From positions 4,117,001 through 4,181,000 of the forward strand of contig NC_059401.1 of the NCBI RefSeq assembly GCF_905220565.1: DNA of 64,000 nt, read 5' to 3'. Shown piece after piece: positions 1-11,100 of this stretch. The notes beneath the pieces were generated by a model. It was not told the DNA's origin. It ran no database searches and saw only the letters and a list, made by a program, of their open reading frames with translations. Numbering within the stretch: the stretch's first letter is position 1; each line of letters begins with the position of its first letter. Both the position numbers and the translations under genes were made by a program. This DNA comes from Melitaea cinxia (lineage: Eukaryota; Arthropoda; Insecta; Lepidoptera; Nymphalidae).

Positions 1-662
1 GTAGAAATTAAGAACTTTAAATGAGAAAACCAATTATTTAATTTTAAACTATAATTTTAAGAATACGAGTAACTTTAATTATTTTAATTTTAGTAAATTT
101 CAAAAGAATAGAATACCTTATGATATATTTAGATTAGAGATGATATTTAAGTTCTGAAAGTTGACATGAACTTTTAGAACAGATGCTTATACGTGGAAAA
201 ATCTTAGGATATACCTACTGGGTCAAAACTAAAAACTCTTGAGAAAGGTTATGATCATTAGCCTATTACAACCCACCTTTCCACGTAAGGCTCCAAGGTA
301 TGATCATGATCAGGTCTTGTGATAATTTTAATATGCAACATAAAATTAATAATCAGATAAAATTTACAGAATACAACAGTCTTTAAACGTACAAATGCTG
401 GGTGCAACCCTTCTTTCAGTATATAACGAGGATTTAAGATTAATTCATCAGGCTGGTCAATTACCTACGATGACAATTGGGATCAACGTCTTAACATGGT
501 TTTCAATACATTGTAGGGAGACTCATAACGGTATAGCTCGAACCAAAACTTGAAACGGTTGCTGTTAAGGCAACATCTGAACGAACGTCAGAATTAATAA
601 CGATTAAATATCAACAAAGTTAAAGTATAAATAAATAAATACATGTTTTTTTCTATTTTTAG

Positions 663-2021
663 GTCCAATAAACTGGTTCCTAACGCTGAGTGTTTGGAAA
701 TTGCCATCACGTATATCATATGCTATGTACCTTTACCATTACCCACTCACCTTTGTAATAGCAGGAACGCAGTTAGCAACTGTTCATTTTTCAATGGGAT
801 TAAGAGTAAGTTTAAATAAACTATCAATATATGCATGTAATAATGTTTTTTTTATTCTTTATTTATAAAGTCATACACCTGTATAAGGTTATCTCAGCGT
901 ATAATGTTAGTATAAATAAATAATATGAATTGAGGTAAGGCGCAGCAGGGTACATCAAGTCTGCCTGGGGAATTACCTCATTCTTACAGAAGATCACAGC
1001 TACATAATACTGCTTTCAAGTAGCCTTATTCTTGTGATGAATAACCAAATAATTAAGGCGAACAGAGCTGTTTGGGAGACTCAGAAGTAGGGTTAGCGAC
1101 AAGCTTGCAATGTTCCTGGTGTTGTTAGGCTATAGGCGTTTATAGGCTACGGTAATCGCTTAGGTGACCGTTCGCTTATTTGCCGATCTAGTCGTAAAAA
1201 AAATACCAAAAACATTTCTTTGAATACTTTTTTTGCTAACTTTTATATAATTATTAGTAATATTTAAATTATGACTAACTATTTTCACCTTTTGTTCCCA
1301 GATATACGAGTTCATGTCTGTGCTTATGCTGTCATTTCTTTTAGCGTTTTTTATGACAGTGATTATTGATGCTCCATTTTCTATATATACCAAAATTCTA
1401 ATAAGTGTATTGGATGGAGGTGAGTTTATATAAATATTACTCCAACAATATATGAATATAAATAAAAAAATATCTTATAATATACACACATGATCGCCTG
1501 TTCCTAAGGTAAGCAACTTAATGCTTGTGTAGGTATAACTAAATATTTTTTTGATAAATATACATAGAAATAGTTTCATATACAAATATATAAATACAAA
1601 TACTACACCCAGACTCACGCGGGAATCGAACCCGCAACCCGCGGAACAGAAAGTATAAACTGCGCCAACGGGCTAATCATAATGTAATGATAATTATGAC
1701 ATTACAATACGTGATAAGAATTTAACTACTACTTTTCTTATTTTAGGACCAAGGGGAGGTCGACGACCACCTCAAAATGGCTCTAGATCAAAATCTGTTC
1801 TAGTACCCGAAAATAATATAGGAGATTTAGAAAAAACCGTTGTTACACACTTGAAAAAGAGCGATCCAACTATTCTGCATTTAAAGAAACATAATTCTAA
1901 TCATGAAAAAAATGAAAATTCAAACAATATAGAGGAAAATAATTTTAATCATGAAAAAAATCAAAATATAGACAATATAGAAGAGATTGGTGAACCTTTG
2001 TCATCCCAAACAAAAACCTAA
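663..2021 (+). CDS. NRF-6-like membrane acyltransferase, last three exons (partial)
   Basis: Exons read at 663-805, 1302-1419 and 1747-2021 (stop 2019-2021), each with AG acceptor and GT donor, and the frame stays open through both joins. The first exon encodes GPINWF, then SRISYAMYLYHYPLT, which matches the C-terminal part of the acyltransferase_3 domain of insect nose-resistant-to-fluoxetine (NRF-6) proteins. The second encodes one hydrophobic membrane segment followed by IDAPFSIYTK. The third encodes a hydrophilic tail beginning GPRGGRRPPQNG that contains an imperfect Asn/Glu/Lys-rich duplication (two NHEKN blocks). Family knowledge: these are multipass membrane proteins proposed to act in lipid transport or acylation; no enzyme activity can be inferred for this copy. 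Upstream exons, including the NRF domain, lie outside the window; I found no further exon in 1-662. Both introns carry repeats. Family assignment is good, exact function unknown. Confidence 0.78.
934..1200 (+). repeat. Interspersed repeat, family B (LINE-tail/SINE-like)
   Basis: Intronic copy of a repeat recognised by shared blocks such as AGAAGATCACAGCTA, TACTGCTTTCAAG, CTACGGTAATCGCTTA and TTTGCCGA with a terminal A run. Further copies lie at 4553-4830, 13258-13475, 37255-37370 and 46055-46335. The A-rich end suggests retroposition; I cannot tell whether it is a SINE or the 3' tail of a LINE. Confidence 0.6.
1488..1680 (-). repeat. tRNA-derived SINE with B box (family T)
   Basis: On the minus strand the segment near 1612-1672 reads as a tRNA-like head, with TTGGCGCAGTTT resembling an A box and GGGTTCGATTCCC as a B box. 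The other part carries TTCCTAAGGTAAGCAACTTA. Related copies are at 42800-43060 and 59095-59432, but with the two parts in different relative orientations. It lies in the last intron of the acyltransferase gene. Confidence 0.6.
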
Positions 2022-3307
2022 AAACTAAACAGTATTCGTGATGAATTGTCAGAGTTTAAAAAAGGCAAAGTAGTTATTTTTATATAGTTGATAAAATATG
2101 TAGTTTTTGACAATTTTTAAATAACTAGGGATGAAAATAGTTTACTTCAATTCTTTTTCCAAACAGTGACTTTTCTGTTGAAAGATTTTTTTTAAATTTG
2201 AGACGGAAGAGCTATTACATACAGTTTGTGTATGTAATATGCAGTTTGTGTATGTTTACAAGTATATTGATGAGCTGTGAACGAAATCTTTTTTTTGTGA
2301 ATGGTTTCTTTTTATTTTGTCCGGTATTTACAAAATAGGTTTCTGAGTTAATTTGATAAAATAAGTTTTTTTTATGATGACGTGAAACTTTTGTATGTTA
2401 GCGATGTTATTTAAATGTTGAAAAATAACTACCTCACCTTATGAGATATTTGACGAAATCTTCTTGATGTTTGTACTAGTGGTGCATTTTGAAAATACTT
2501 ATTTTATTAAATCTATTTTTATAGCAAATTTAATTTTAATTTCAGCATCAGGACGTGTTAAAATTTTATTATAAGTGTAGATTATCATCTTACGTTATTA
2601 ACGTTTTTATCACTATCTCTATACGAGTATATAATCACTACATAAAATATAAAACTGAATATATTTTAGAACGTCATCAATACTATTATAGAACATAATA
2701 CTTACAGTAGAATATTTTATAGAATTATTTTGTTTAGGTAAAAAATAAACTAATTTAAGATCATCTCTATGTGTTTTGATAAATTTTGTTGTCCTCCAAA
2801 TACAAGTATTGACAAATGCGATGTGACTTTTGTACATTTTATTGCACTTCCTTTATATCCTCATATACTATCAGAGGGCTGTTGTTTGGACTTATTATTT
2901 AGCCAACCTAAATATTTGTCCCGTCGGGGACTGGAACTGTCGAAATTGTCAGGCTAACGGGGAAATATCTTAAAATAGCTACCCAAGTAACATATAAGAA
3001 ATTCAGCTTTGATGATACAAGATAACTTAGAAAAGAGGGTTTCCGCTATGCAGTGTCTGGGAATGGTTGAAGAATCTGATATTACTTCGAACAAAATATT
3101 AATAAATTACGCTTTATGAAATGACAAAAGTTAGTTGAAATTTTGTACGCCTTTGATACCTCTTGATAGACCACTATGAGTACAACCCTTTTTAATTTAT
3201 TTTTGTAGTCTTTTTTATACAAAATTTATGATTAAAAATTACTTGTATTTTATAATTGTGTAATTTATGGAACACATCTTTGTTTACCGTAAACACATGC
3301 ATTGGTT

Positions 3308-3515
3308 CCATCCTTATTTATTTATTTATTTACACTTTCTTACACACCAACACAAAAAATAACAAAATTTTAGATAGTAAACAAAAATAATAAAGTTGCA
3401 TTAGTTGCAACAGGCGGCTTTATCGCTAAAGCAGCGATTTCTTCCAGGCAACTTTTGAACAGAGCGCTAGAATTGTTAGTTAGAGGGACGCAAAATATGT
3501 ACTAACCAGACATAA
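3308..3515 (-). repeat. LINE 3' tail (5'-truncated non-LTR element)
   Basis: On the minus strand this reads towards GTTGCCTGGAAGAAATCGC, GCGATAAAGCCGCC and a terminal GTGTAAATAAATAAATA. The same tail appears on the plus strand at 22497-22640, and a short piece at 29585-29640. It looks like the 3' UTR of a jockey/CR1-type LINE; no coding part is present. Confidence 0.5.
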
Positions 3516-3527
3516 ACATAAATACAT

Positions 3528-3665
3528 CTAATATATAAAATTCTCGTGTCGCGGTGTTTGTAGTTAAACTCCTGTGAAACGGCTTGACCGATTCTCATGA
3601 AATTTTTTGTGCATATCGGGTAGGTCTGAGAATCGGCTAACATCTATTTTTCATTCCCCTACGTT
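3528..3665 (+). repeat. Helitron-like non-autonomous fragment (TCTCGTGTC family)
   Basis: Contains TATATAAAATTCTCGTGTC, GAAACGGCTTGACCGATT and GCATATCGGGTAGGTCTGAG. A second copy at 11098-11290 shares the same blocks in the same order. Assignment to Helitrons is by resemblance to lepidopteran non-autonomous elements and is tentative. Confidence 0.45.
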
Positions 3666-4552
3666 AATCAGTTAGTATTATATATATTTATAACATACAC
3701 ATATATATTTGTTAATACATACACAGCTACATACATAAATATTATATGAATCTAATGACAGGATTATACTTGTCAGCTGTCAATCTGAAGGAGAAGAATG
3801 AAGAAGAAAGGAAGAGAAAGAGGTTTTATTACTAAAATTATTTAAAACAGGATATTTACCATGTTTTTTATTTTCATTTTCGATATTTCAACATTATCTA
3901 CGAATGTCTTGTTTACGAGACTGATGTTTAAGGATATTTTCATAACTTTGTTTATTTTAAATTTGTATAAAGACTTATTTTATATAACAAGACGAGAAAA
4001 ACAGTTAGTAAACTACGTTATTAAACAAGGAACAGTAGATGTAGTGTAATATTTCAACAGTAACTATTTTTACATCATACACATATTACGATCCATTACG
4101 GCTCTATCTATATTGGCGTTTGCTTGGTCAATTAGAATCAATTCATGGAAATTAAAGTGACGAGTATCATTGTTACTAAACATACACATTCCAACTTGCT
4201 TGTCCAAAAGATAATTAAATAAAAACTTTAATTAAACTATCACAAGAAAAAAAAATAGCATTTACGATTACCCTGATTTCAGTTTTAGGCTCTATCATAA
4301 TATTTAAAAAAAATGTATTCTTTTTAAATATATTATTGTCGTAAGATGCACGAGTTTTATTTAAAAAATCGTTTTTCTATATACAGCCTGTTCTTTGAAA
4401 AAACTTAAAGGCAATAAGCCATCAAGAACGGTATACATAGATATAGTAGCGACCTGAAATTCTTCTGGTCGAATCAAAATATCGGGAATATGATTATTAA
4501 TATGGAACATACACATACATTTCGCTATTTATTTCTATACGAGTAGTTCAAA

Positions 4553-4830
4553 TGAGGTAGGGCATAGCACCAAATTTCCTGCTCGAAATATGGAGCAGCA
4601 CAACTGGGATAGTACCTCGACTTTACAGAAGATCACAGCTAAATAATACTGCTTTCAAGCAGTGTTGTGTTCCTGTTTGTTAGTAAGGCGACCAGAGCTC
4701 CTGGGGATAGGGTTGGCAACGCGCTTGTTATGCTTCTGGTGTTGCAGATGTTTATAAGCTACGGTAATCACTTTCCATTCGGTGAGCCGTACGTTTGTTT
4801 GCCGACCTATATATATATAAAATAATCTTG
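4553..4830 (+). repeat. Interspersed repeat, family B
   Basis: Best-preserved copy of the family: CTTTACAGAAGATCACAGCT, then TTTCAAGCAGTGTTGTGTTC, then GGTGTTGCAGATG, ending in GTGAGCCGTACGTTTGTTTG and an AT-rich tail. Confidence 0.6.
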
Positions 4831-5167
4831 TGCAGATTTGGCTATTAGAAAGTTAAAATAAACTGTACAATTTAATCTGTAACATCCTACATGGAGAAGG
4901 AGGCTTATACCCAGCAGTGGGATAAGCTATCAGTTTATTTTTATGATTATAAATTACTTTACTTTAGTAAGCATTTAAAGTTAAAATATTTAATAATAGG
5001 TGACCTTAAAACAAATTGATCGTTTGATGACTCGGAACAATAAGTGAGTAATAAATTTAGTTCTGAGGAGACTTTCGAACGAGTCTGTTTCAAATGATTT
5101 TAAAATAGTAAAGTAAAATAGAGTGATTCAATTTTATTTTTAATTTATCGTTTTGCGTTTGTAAAAA

Positions 5168-8100
5168 ATGAAAAAGTTTTATATTTTTTTTACCGAAGGT
5201 AGCAAAATCAATCAAATAATATGTGCAATCTTAAGTGAGTATTAATATCAGCTTTGACCTACGCCAGTACTTGCGTAAAACTAGCTTTAAGAATGATATA
5301 AATATTTCAATATAACACCTTTCATTTATCTCTTTAGAAGTTAAGTAAAATGTGGTTTTTTTTAAATGTAATTGTGGTTAATATATATAATCAAGACTCC
5401 ACGACGTCCTTTTTTTATTAGTTATAAAATGTTATACAGTATTAAGCTTAATTTTTATATTATTTAATTGAAAAACGTAGTAATTGAAAAAATAAATCTT
5501 AAAGATAATGCATTAAGACATTTTTCCAGTTCTGAAAAGAAAAAGCACAAAAGATAAATAGCAATAAGATACATGGAAAAAACATACATGGAAAACTTTT
5601 TAAATATATCATAGTAGGTATAATTAAACAGGACATCGTTTTTATTACATTTTCAGTGTTTCAAGTGTAAAAAGTGAAAAACTGAAATAAGAGTAAAACT
5701 TTCCACATAATGTGAGATTTTGAACCTTAATGTTGTTACATTACACAAAAAGCGTTTTACTTCAATAAATTGTTTTATTTTATCATTATTTTAGTCAATC
5801 TACCTGTATTTGCCTACGGGGCCAGCATTGGTTGGATGTCACCTATGACGCTTTTGCTTCAGTCAAAAGACTCGCCCAGAGGTGTGCCTCTAACGGATAC
5901 AGAGGTAAATTATTAGTGATTCTTATAATACGAGTATACGAGATTATTTTTTAACCCATTTTCTTTGAAATATATTTTAACAAGCTTTTATTTATTAGTG
6001 ACGTTATCATATAGATGTTAGTGTTTCACAACCATTACATCATTACATAGTATAAAACAAAGTCGCTTCCCTCTGTCTGTATGCTTAGATCTTTAAAACT
6101 GCCAAACAGTTTTCTTTAGTAAATAGAGTAATTCCAGAGGATTATATGTATAATACATGCATAATATAGTAGAGAAACACTGGTAGTTTTAGAGGTTTCT
6201 AATGTGTAAATCTAATCTGTCGTAAATCAACACATTTTTTTTTGCCCTTACATTGCAAATATTTATTTTATATTTAGTATCAGCATTACACCTGTGCGTA
6301 GCTGGGGTAGGTCACTAGTTTGATGCCGGGGCGAGGTGGCTAATGCTAGCGCGACCCCATTTCGCCCCACCCAGGTGGACGACTCACAAGTGGTGGTTTT
6401 TTAGTCAGTAGGAGTCTGACATAACCCTCTGGCGTCACCGCGCTGGAAAAAAAAGAAAAGTCGCTAGTTTGATGTAAATAAACAATATTATTAATTTAAA
6501 GGTTATTGTTTCACTGCTACAACTTTTGATAAGACATTTTTTAATTTTTATCTTTAAAAAAATAGTGTATAAAAATCCTTTTCATAGGTTTTAAGTTTAT
6601 TACATGATTACTAGCAATTATCAGCTGAACAAACCGTACAAATATATAAATACTTTAATTTTATATATAATTCTTAAAGAAAGATAATAAACAATACTAT
6701 TTATTATTTATTCCTTAAATATTGGTTAATTTTAGTAGTCTGGTTGCAATATTAGTTTGATTTATTCCTTTAAATTTAAAGTATAATATAAATATTATGG
6801 TTCATTTTTTTTCTCTTTTTTTAAATAAAAAAATGATAAGTAAAACTTATTAAGGTTGCGTAGCATAGATCTGTTCTCTCTCCTGTTTAAGTATAGAAAA
6901 CTTTTTAATATTTTCAGGTCTCATGGATGGCTGCAGTAGCTTACTTAACGTGTATACCTGGAAACTTTTTAATGGCTTTCTTTGGGGATACGTTCGGAAG
7001 AAAAGTTACGTTAATTTTTATATCAGCAACAGGAGCTGTATGTGTTACATTTTTTATCATAAATAAACTTTATGTGCTGTGTGGCTACGGCACCAAAGAA
7101 TAGCCACCCCCTCTCTTCCCGTGGGTGTCGTAAGAGGCGACTAAGGGATAACAAGGTTCCACTACCACCTTGGAACTTAAGAAGCCGACCGATGGCGGGA
7201 TAACCATCTAACCGCTGGCTTTGAAACACAAGGCCGAAGACGGGCAGCAGCGTTTTAGGTGCGACAAAGCCAGCCCTGCGGTCACCAACCCGCCTGCCCA
7301 GCGTGGTGACTATGGGCAACACACATGAGTTCACGCATTTTTGGCGCGAACTTGTGGAGGCCTATGTCCAGCAGTGGACTGCAATAGGCTTGAATGATGA
7401 CACTTTCTAAAACAGTTTAAAATCGTATCTTGTATCTTTTATCAAAGTTAGACATATCGCATGGCATAATTCTTTTCAATGATTCCAATTCATTCTAACT
7501 AAAACTAAGGCTGGCAATTATGTCTATTGTAGTCATTACATTTATATTAATAAAGTTTATAATCATTATTTAAGGCTAGTTGGATTCTTTTACTGTCATC
7601 AATGGAAGTTTGGAGTCTTATTCTGGCACGGGCTCTTGTAGGTATAAATATGTCAGGATGCTACGTTACTTGTCCAATTTATACCAAAGAGATTAGTGAT
7701 GACAGCATAAGAGGAGCTCTTGGATGTTTGGTAATATTAAGTGTATTTTATTATTTTATTTGTGTTGTGTATTTTATTATTTACTAGCTGCGCGGACAGA
7801 CTTAATTTTGTCAAAAGTTAATAGTAATTTATTTTAATTTAATTTTTTTTTTGTATTAAAATCTTCCGTGGACCTTAAGAAACATACAAAAAAAGAAATT
7901 AGCCGAATTGGTCGAGCCATTCTCGAGTTATGCGCTCAGCAACACTCATTTTTATTTATATAGAGATAGCGTATTTTATTATATTATTATTATATATGAG
8001 GCGACATCTATCGCGCGGCATACAAAAACTAGACAAAAACTGACGTATCCTACATCGCGCTATCAAAGTTATGGAAGTGATTGAGTATACAACCGTCGGG

Positions 8101-11100
8101 GCGTTAGCCCACCAGACACATCAGTCGGAGGGTCCTCCCTTTGCGATGGCGGACGAGGGACTCAACACCATGTTTCTCACGCAACCCCAAATACATTTCA
8201 CTTAATATCTTCAATATATAATATTTTATATACAATAGGTTGGTTACTATAAACGCTGTATAGGATTGTTTATGTCAACTAAACCTTAGAAATTATCGGC
8301 AATATTATTTCAGATTATCTTATTTCATACTACGGGTAATTTATTTCTCTACATAGCAGGAGACTTCTTGAGTTATCGAACGATTCTTTGGGTTTGCTTA
8401 GCTATTCCAACGTTTCATTTAATATTATTTATGATGATGCCTGAAACCCCTTCCTATTTAGTGAAACGAGGAAAGACTGCGGTAGGTATATGCCGATTAA
8501 ACCATTAAAATGAAAAACGTAAAAATTAAACTAATGTAGTTATCACTAACTTCTAGGCAGCTATGAGAGTTTTAGCTTGGCTCAGATGCAAAAAAGAAGA
8601 TGATATTACCATTAAAAATGAACTTGATGTTATAAAAAAAGAACAAGAAAAAGATAAAGAAGCAAATCACTTTCTTATAAAAGGCATAGGTGAGAAATAA
8701 CCAAACATAAGGATGCTAAGATATGTACAGATGCCGGGGCGAGGTGGCGAATGCTAGCGCGCCCCATCTCGCCCCACCCAGGCGGACGACTGCTCACATG
8801 TGGTGGTTTTTAGTCAGTAGGAGTCCGACATAACGCCCCCGCGCCGGAGGGTATCCATGACGGATTTTCCTCACGTAAAAAAAAGTACAGATAATGAGAC
8901 GTAAAATTGTAATCTATACAAATAAATAAAATTGGAGTGTCTGTTTGTAATATTAAAATAACCGCTTTTTACTAAATGCACGTGGATGTATCATCATTAT
9001 CATTTCAGCCTATCACAGTCCACTGCTGGACAAAGGTCTCCATAAGTCCACGCCAAAAACGTTGTGAACTCGTGTGTGTTACCCATAGTCACCACGCTGG
9101 GCAGGCGGGTTGGTGAACGCAGAGCTGACTTTGTCGCACCGAAGACGATGCTGCCCGTCCTCGGTCTGTGCATTTAACCCTTTAACGCATATGGGACACA
9201 TTTGTCCCCGTACGTTTTTTCAGTTTCCTGCGATACGTATTAGTTTAAATAAATTTAAAAGTTTGTATTTATAAATTTAAAGGAACGTTTAACGATATTT
9301 TAGCTGAGATCACTGAGCAAGATGGATTAAAAAAGAAAGAAATAGGCGCGAAGTTGTGAGTTTTTCGTCGGCTAAAGTTGTGTTTTAGATTTTAATTTTT
9401 GTAATATTTCTTCAGTTTTATGATGCTTTTTTTAAATAATTCTATTCTTTGATTAGTATTTTGCAAGTTTCATCTGTTTTTCTAATGTTTTCATTCCTAA
9501 ATATAGTTTTTTTACGAAAAATGGAAAAGGGACACGGGTGTCCCAGTGTGCGTCAACGGAGTCTTTTGTCATATGTTTGACCACCCTCTAAATTTACTAT
9601 ATTTAAGTCATAATTATTGTAAGTCAATGCAAATTTTGATTCAGAATTTCGAAAACATGTCTACGAGAAGGACTAGGGAGTTTACGTTAACGGAAAGTGA
9701 GATTTTGGAATATTTAGTAGCTGATAATAATGGCGACGAGGATGGACTTCTTTTGGACGAAGAAGATCAACAATTTCTGGCGCAAGACATTAATAAAGGT
9801 CTTTCCAGCGTTGAGATTGAAACTAGCATTCCTTCGAGTGTTAGCGAAAATATACAAAATGAAGAGAAGCGATTGCAACAAGAAATTCCACAAACAAGCA
9901 CAGAAGCCGTACCCTCCTTCAACTGGAGAAAAAACTCCTACATCACCGCACCGCACCGCATCAATTTCATGACCAAGAAGGCTACAAATATGGCGAAGTT
10001 AATATTTTGGATAATCTTACTAGTTCAAATTTCTCTCCTATAAATATTTTCAATGCAGTTACAAATTTCGATCAATTAATTGACGACATTATTGTACTTG
10101 AATCGGAACAATACGCAGTGCAAAATGGAAGGTCTTTTACTCTCTCTAGTGCTGAGGCCAAGGCTTATCTCGGAATGAACTACATATTTGGATATCATAT
10201 TTTACCTTCTTTTCGCTCTTATTGGTCCACTGAGCTTGATATGGGAGTTCCTTATATTGCAAACATAATGCCATGTTCCCTAATTGCTGATTTTTCGTCT
10301 CGTTAGAGAAGTTTTCGATCTTCAGTAACCACAAATAAGTCGATAAGTCATACTCCAAAAAGGGAAACGCCTTCTCACTTTATGGTGAAGGCAAATATAA
10401 GGAAGAGATGTATCCAATGTGCCTAATTTCATGTTGAGAATCGAACAAACAATACATGTTCAACGTGTAATGTACATTTATGTTTTACTTCTGAAAGAAA
10501 TTGTTTTGCAGAATACCACTAAACATTTTTTTGTTTTAGATTATAATTGTCAGTTGATATAATAAAAACGTTAATTTATACTGTATTAGTGAATTTTTTC
10601 GAAATAACGATATGAAAAACGTGCGTGAAATTGTTATATTTTGCAACCCTTGACGCACACAGGGACACATATGTCCCAGCCTGAAAAACACATGAAAAAT
10701 AATAAACTACTATTTTTTTCATTATTTTATGTTTAATTAGCTCCTAATAAACCGTTATGACTAGTAAACATTTTCGTTTCATATCTCTAAACGTTATGTG
10801 CGTGAAAGGGTTAAATAGCCAGCAGTTGGTTGGTTATCCCGCCATAGGATGTATACGCGGTAAATATACTCAAATATTCTTTTTTTACAATTTTTGTCTG
10901 TCTGTCTGTTTGTTCCGGCTAATCTCTGAAACGGCTGGACCGATTTTGACGGGGCTTTCACTGGCAGATTGTTGATGTAATAAGGAGTAACTTCGACTAC
11001 TTTTATTTTAGAAATTTATTGGTTTTATAACTCTGCAATCTGAGCAGCAACTTTTTTGTTAAATTCCACGCGGACGAAGTCGCGGGCACAGCTAGTCTTA

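Larger units (their letters stand above)
2022..5167. other. Intergenic region between acyltransferase and sugar transporter
   Basis: About 3.1 kb with no credible gene. Open frames at 2619-2957 and 3861-4049 are short, AT-driven and lack recognisable domains. The stretch contains a LINE tail (3308-3515), a Helitron-like fragment (3528-3665), a family B repeat (4553-4830) and a short SINE tail (about 4888-4935, CCCAGCAGTGGGAT). The promoter and 5' UTR of the sugar transporter must lie near its right end, but I see no diagnostic core motif. Confidence 0.6.
9000..10842 (+). repeat. Family R unit inserted in a Helitron, split by piggyBac
   Basis: Left part 9000-9177 runs from ATCATTATCATTTCAGCC to TCGGTCTGTGCATTTAA. 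The right part continues at 10811 with AGCCAGCAGTTGGTTGG and stops at CCCGCCAT, so it is truncated at what is its 5' end. A probable 7-bp host duplication GGATGTA flanks the composite (near 8991 and 10846). This fits target-primed insertion of a 5'-truncated copy. Confidence 0.65.
8912..11095 (+). mobile_element. Non-autonomous Helitron-like element hosting nested insertions
   Basis: The left end TCTATACAAATAAATAAAAT follows an A. The right end has GACGAAGTCGCGGGCACAG then CTAG, followed by T, which fits Helitron ends (5' TC, 3' CTRR, insertion between A and T). Internal blocks TTGGAGTGTCTGTTTG, AATAACCGC and GAAACGGCTGGACCGATTTT recur in the minus-strand copies at 23010-23345 and 56964-57214. 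Its middle is interrupted by a family R unit, itself interrupted by a piggyBac-like element. Confidence 0.6.

Noticed and set aside
2619..2957. Overlapping 72- and 62-aa open frames
   Set aside because: AT-rich, no domain, no splice context, no similarity to neighbours.
3861..4049. 62-aa hydrophobic open frame
   Set aside because: Short and composition-driven; no family recognised.
7023..7334. 103-aa minus-strand open frame
   Set aside because: Lies wholly within a family R repeat; related frames appear in other copies (11940-12143).
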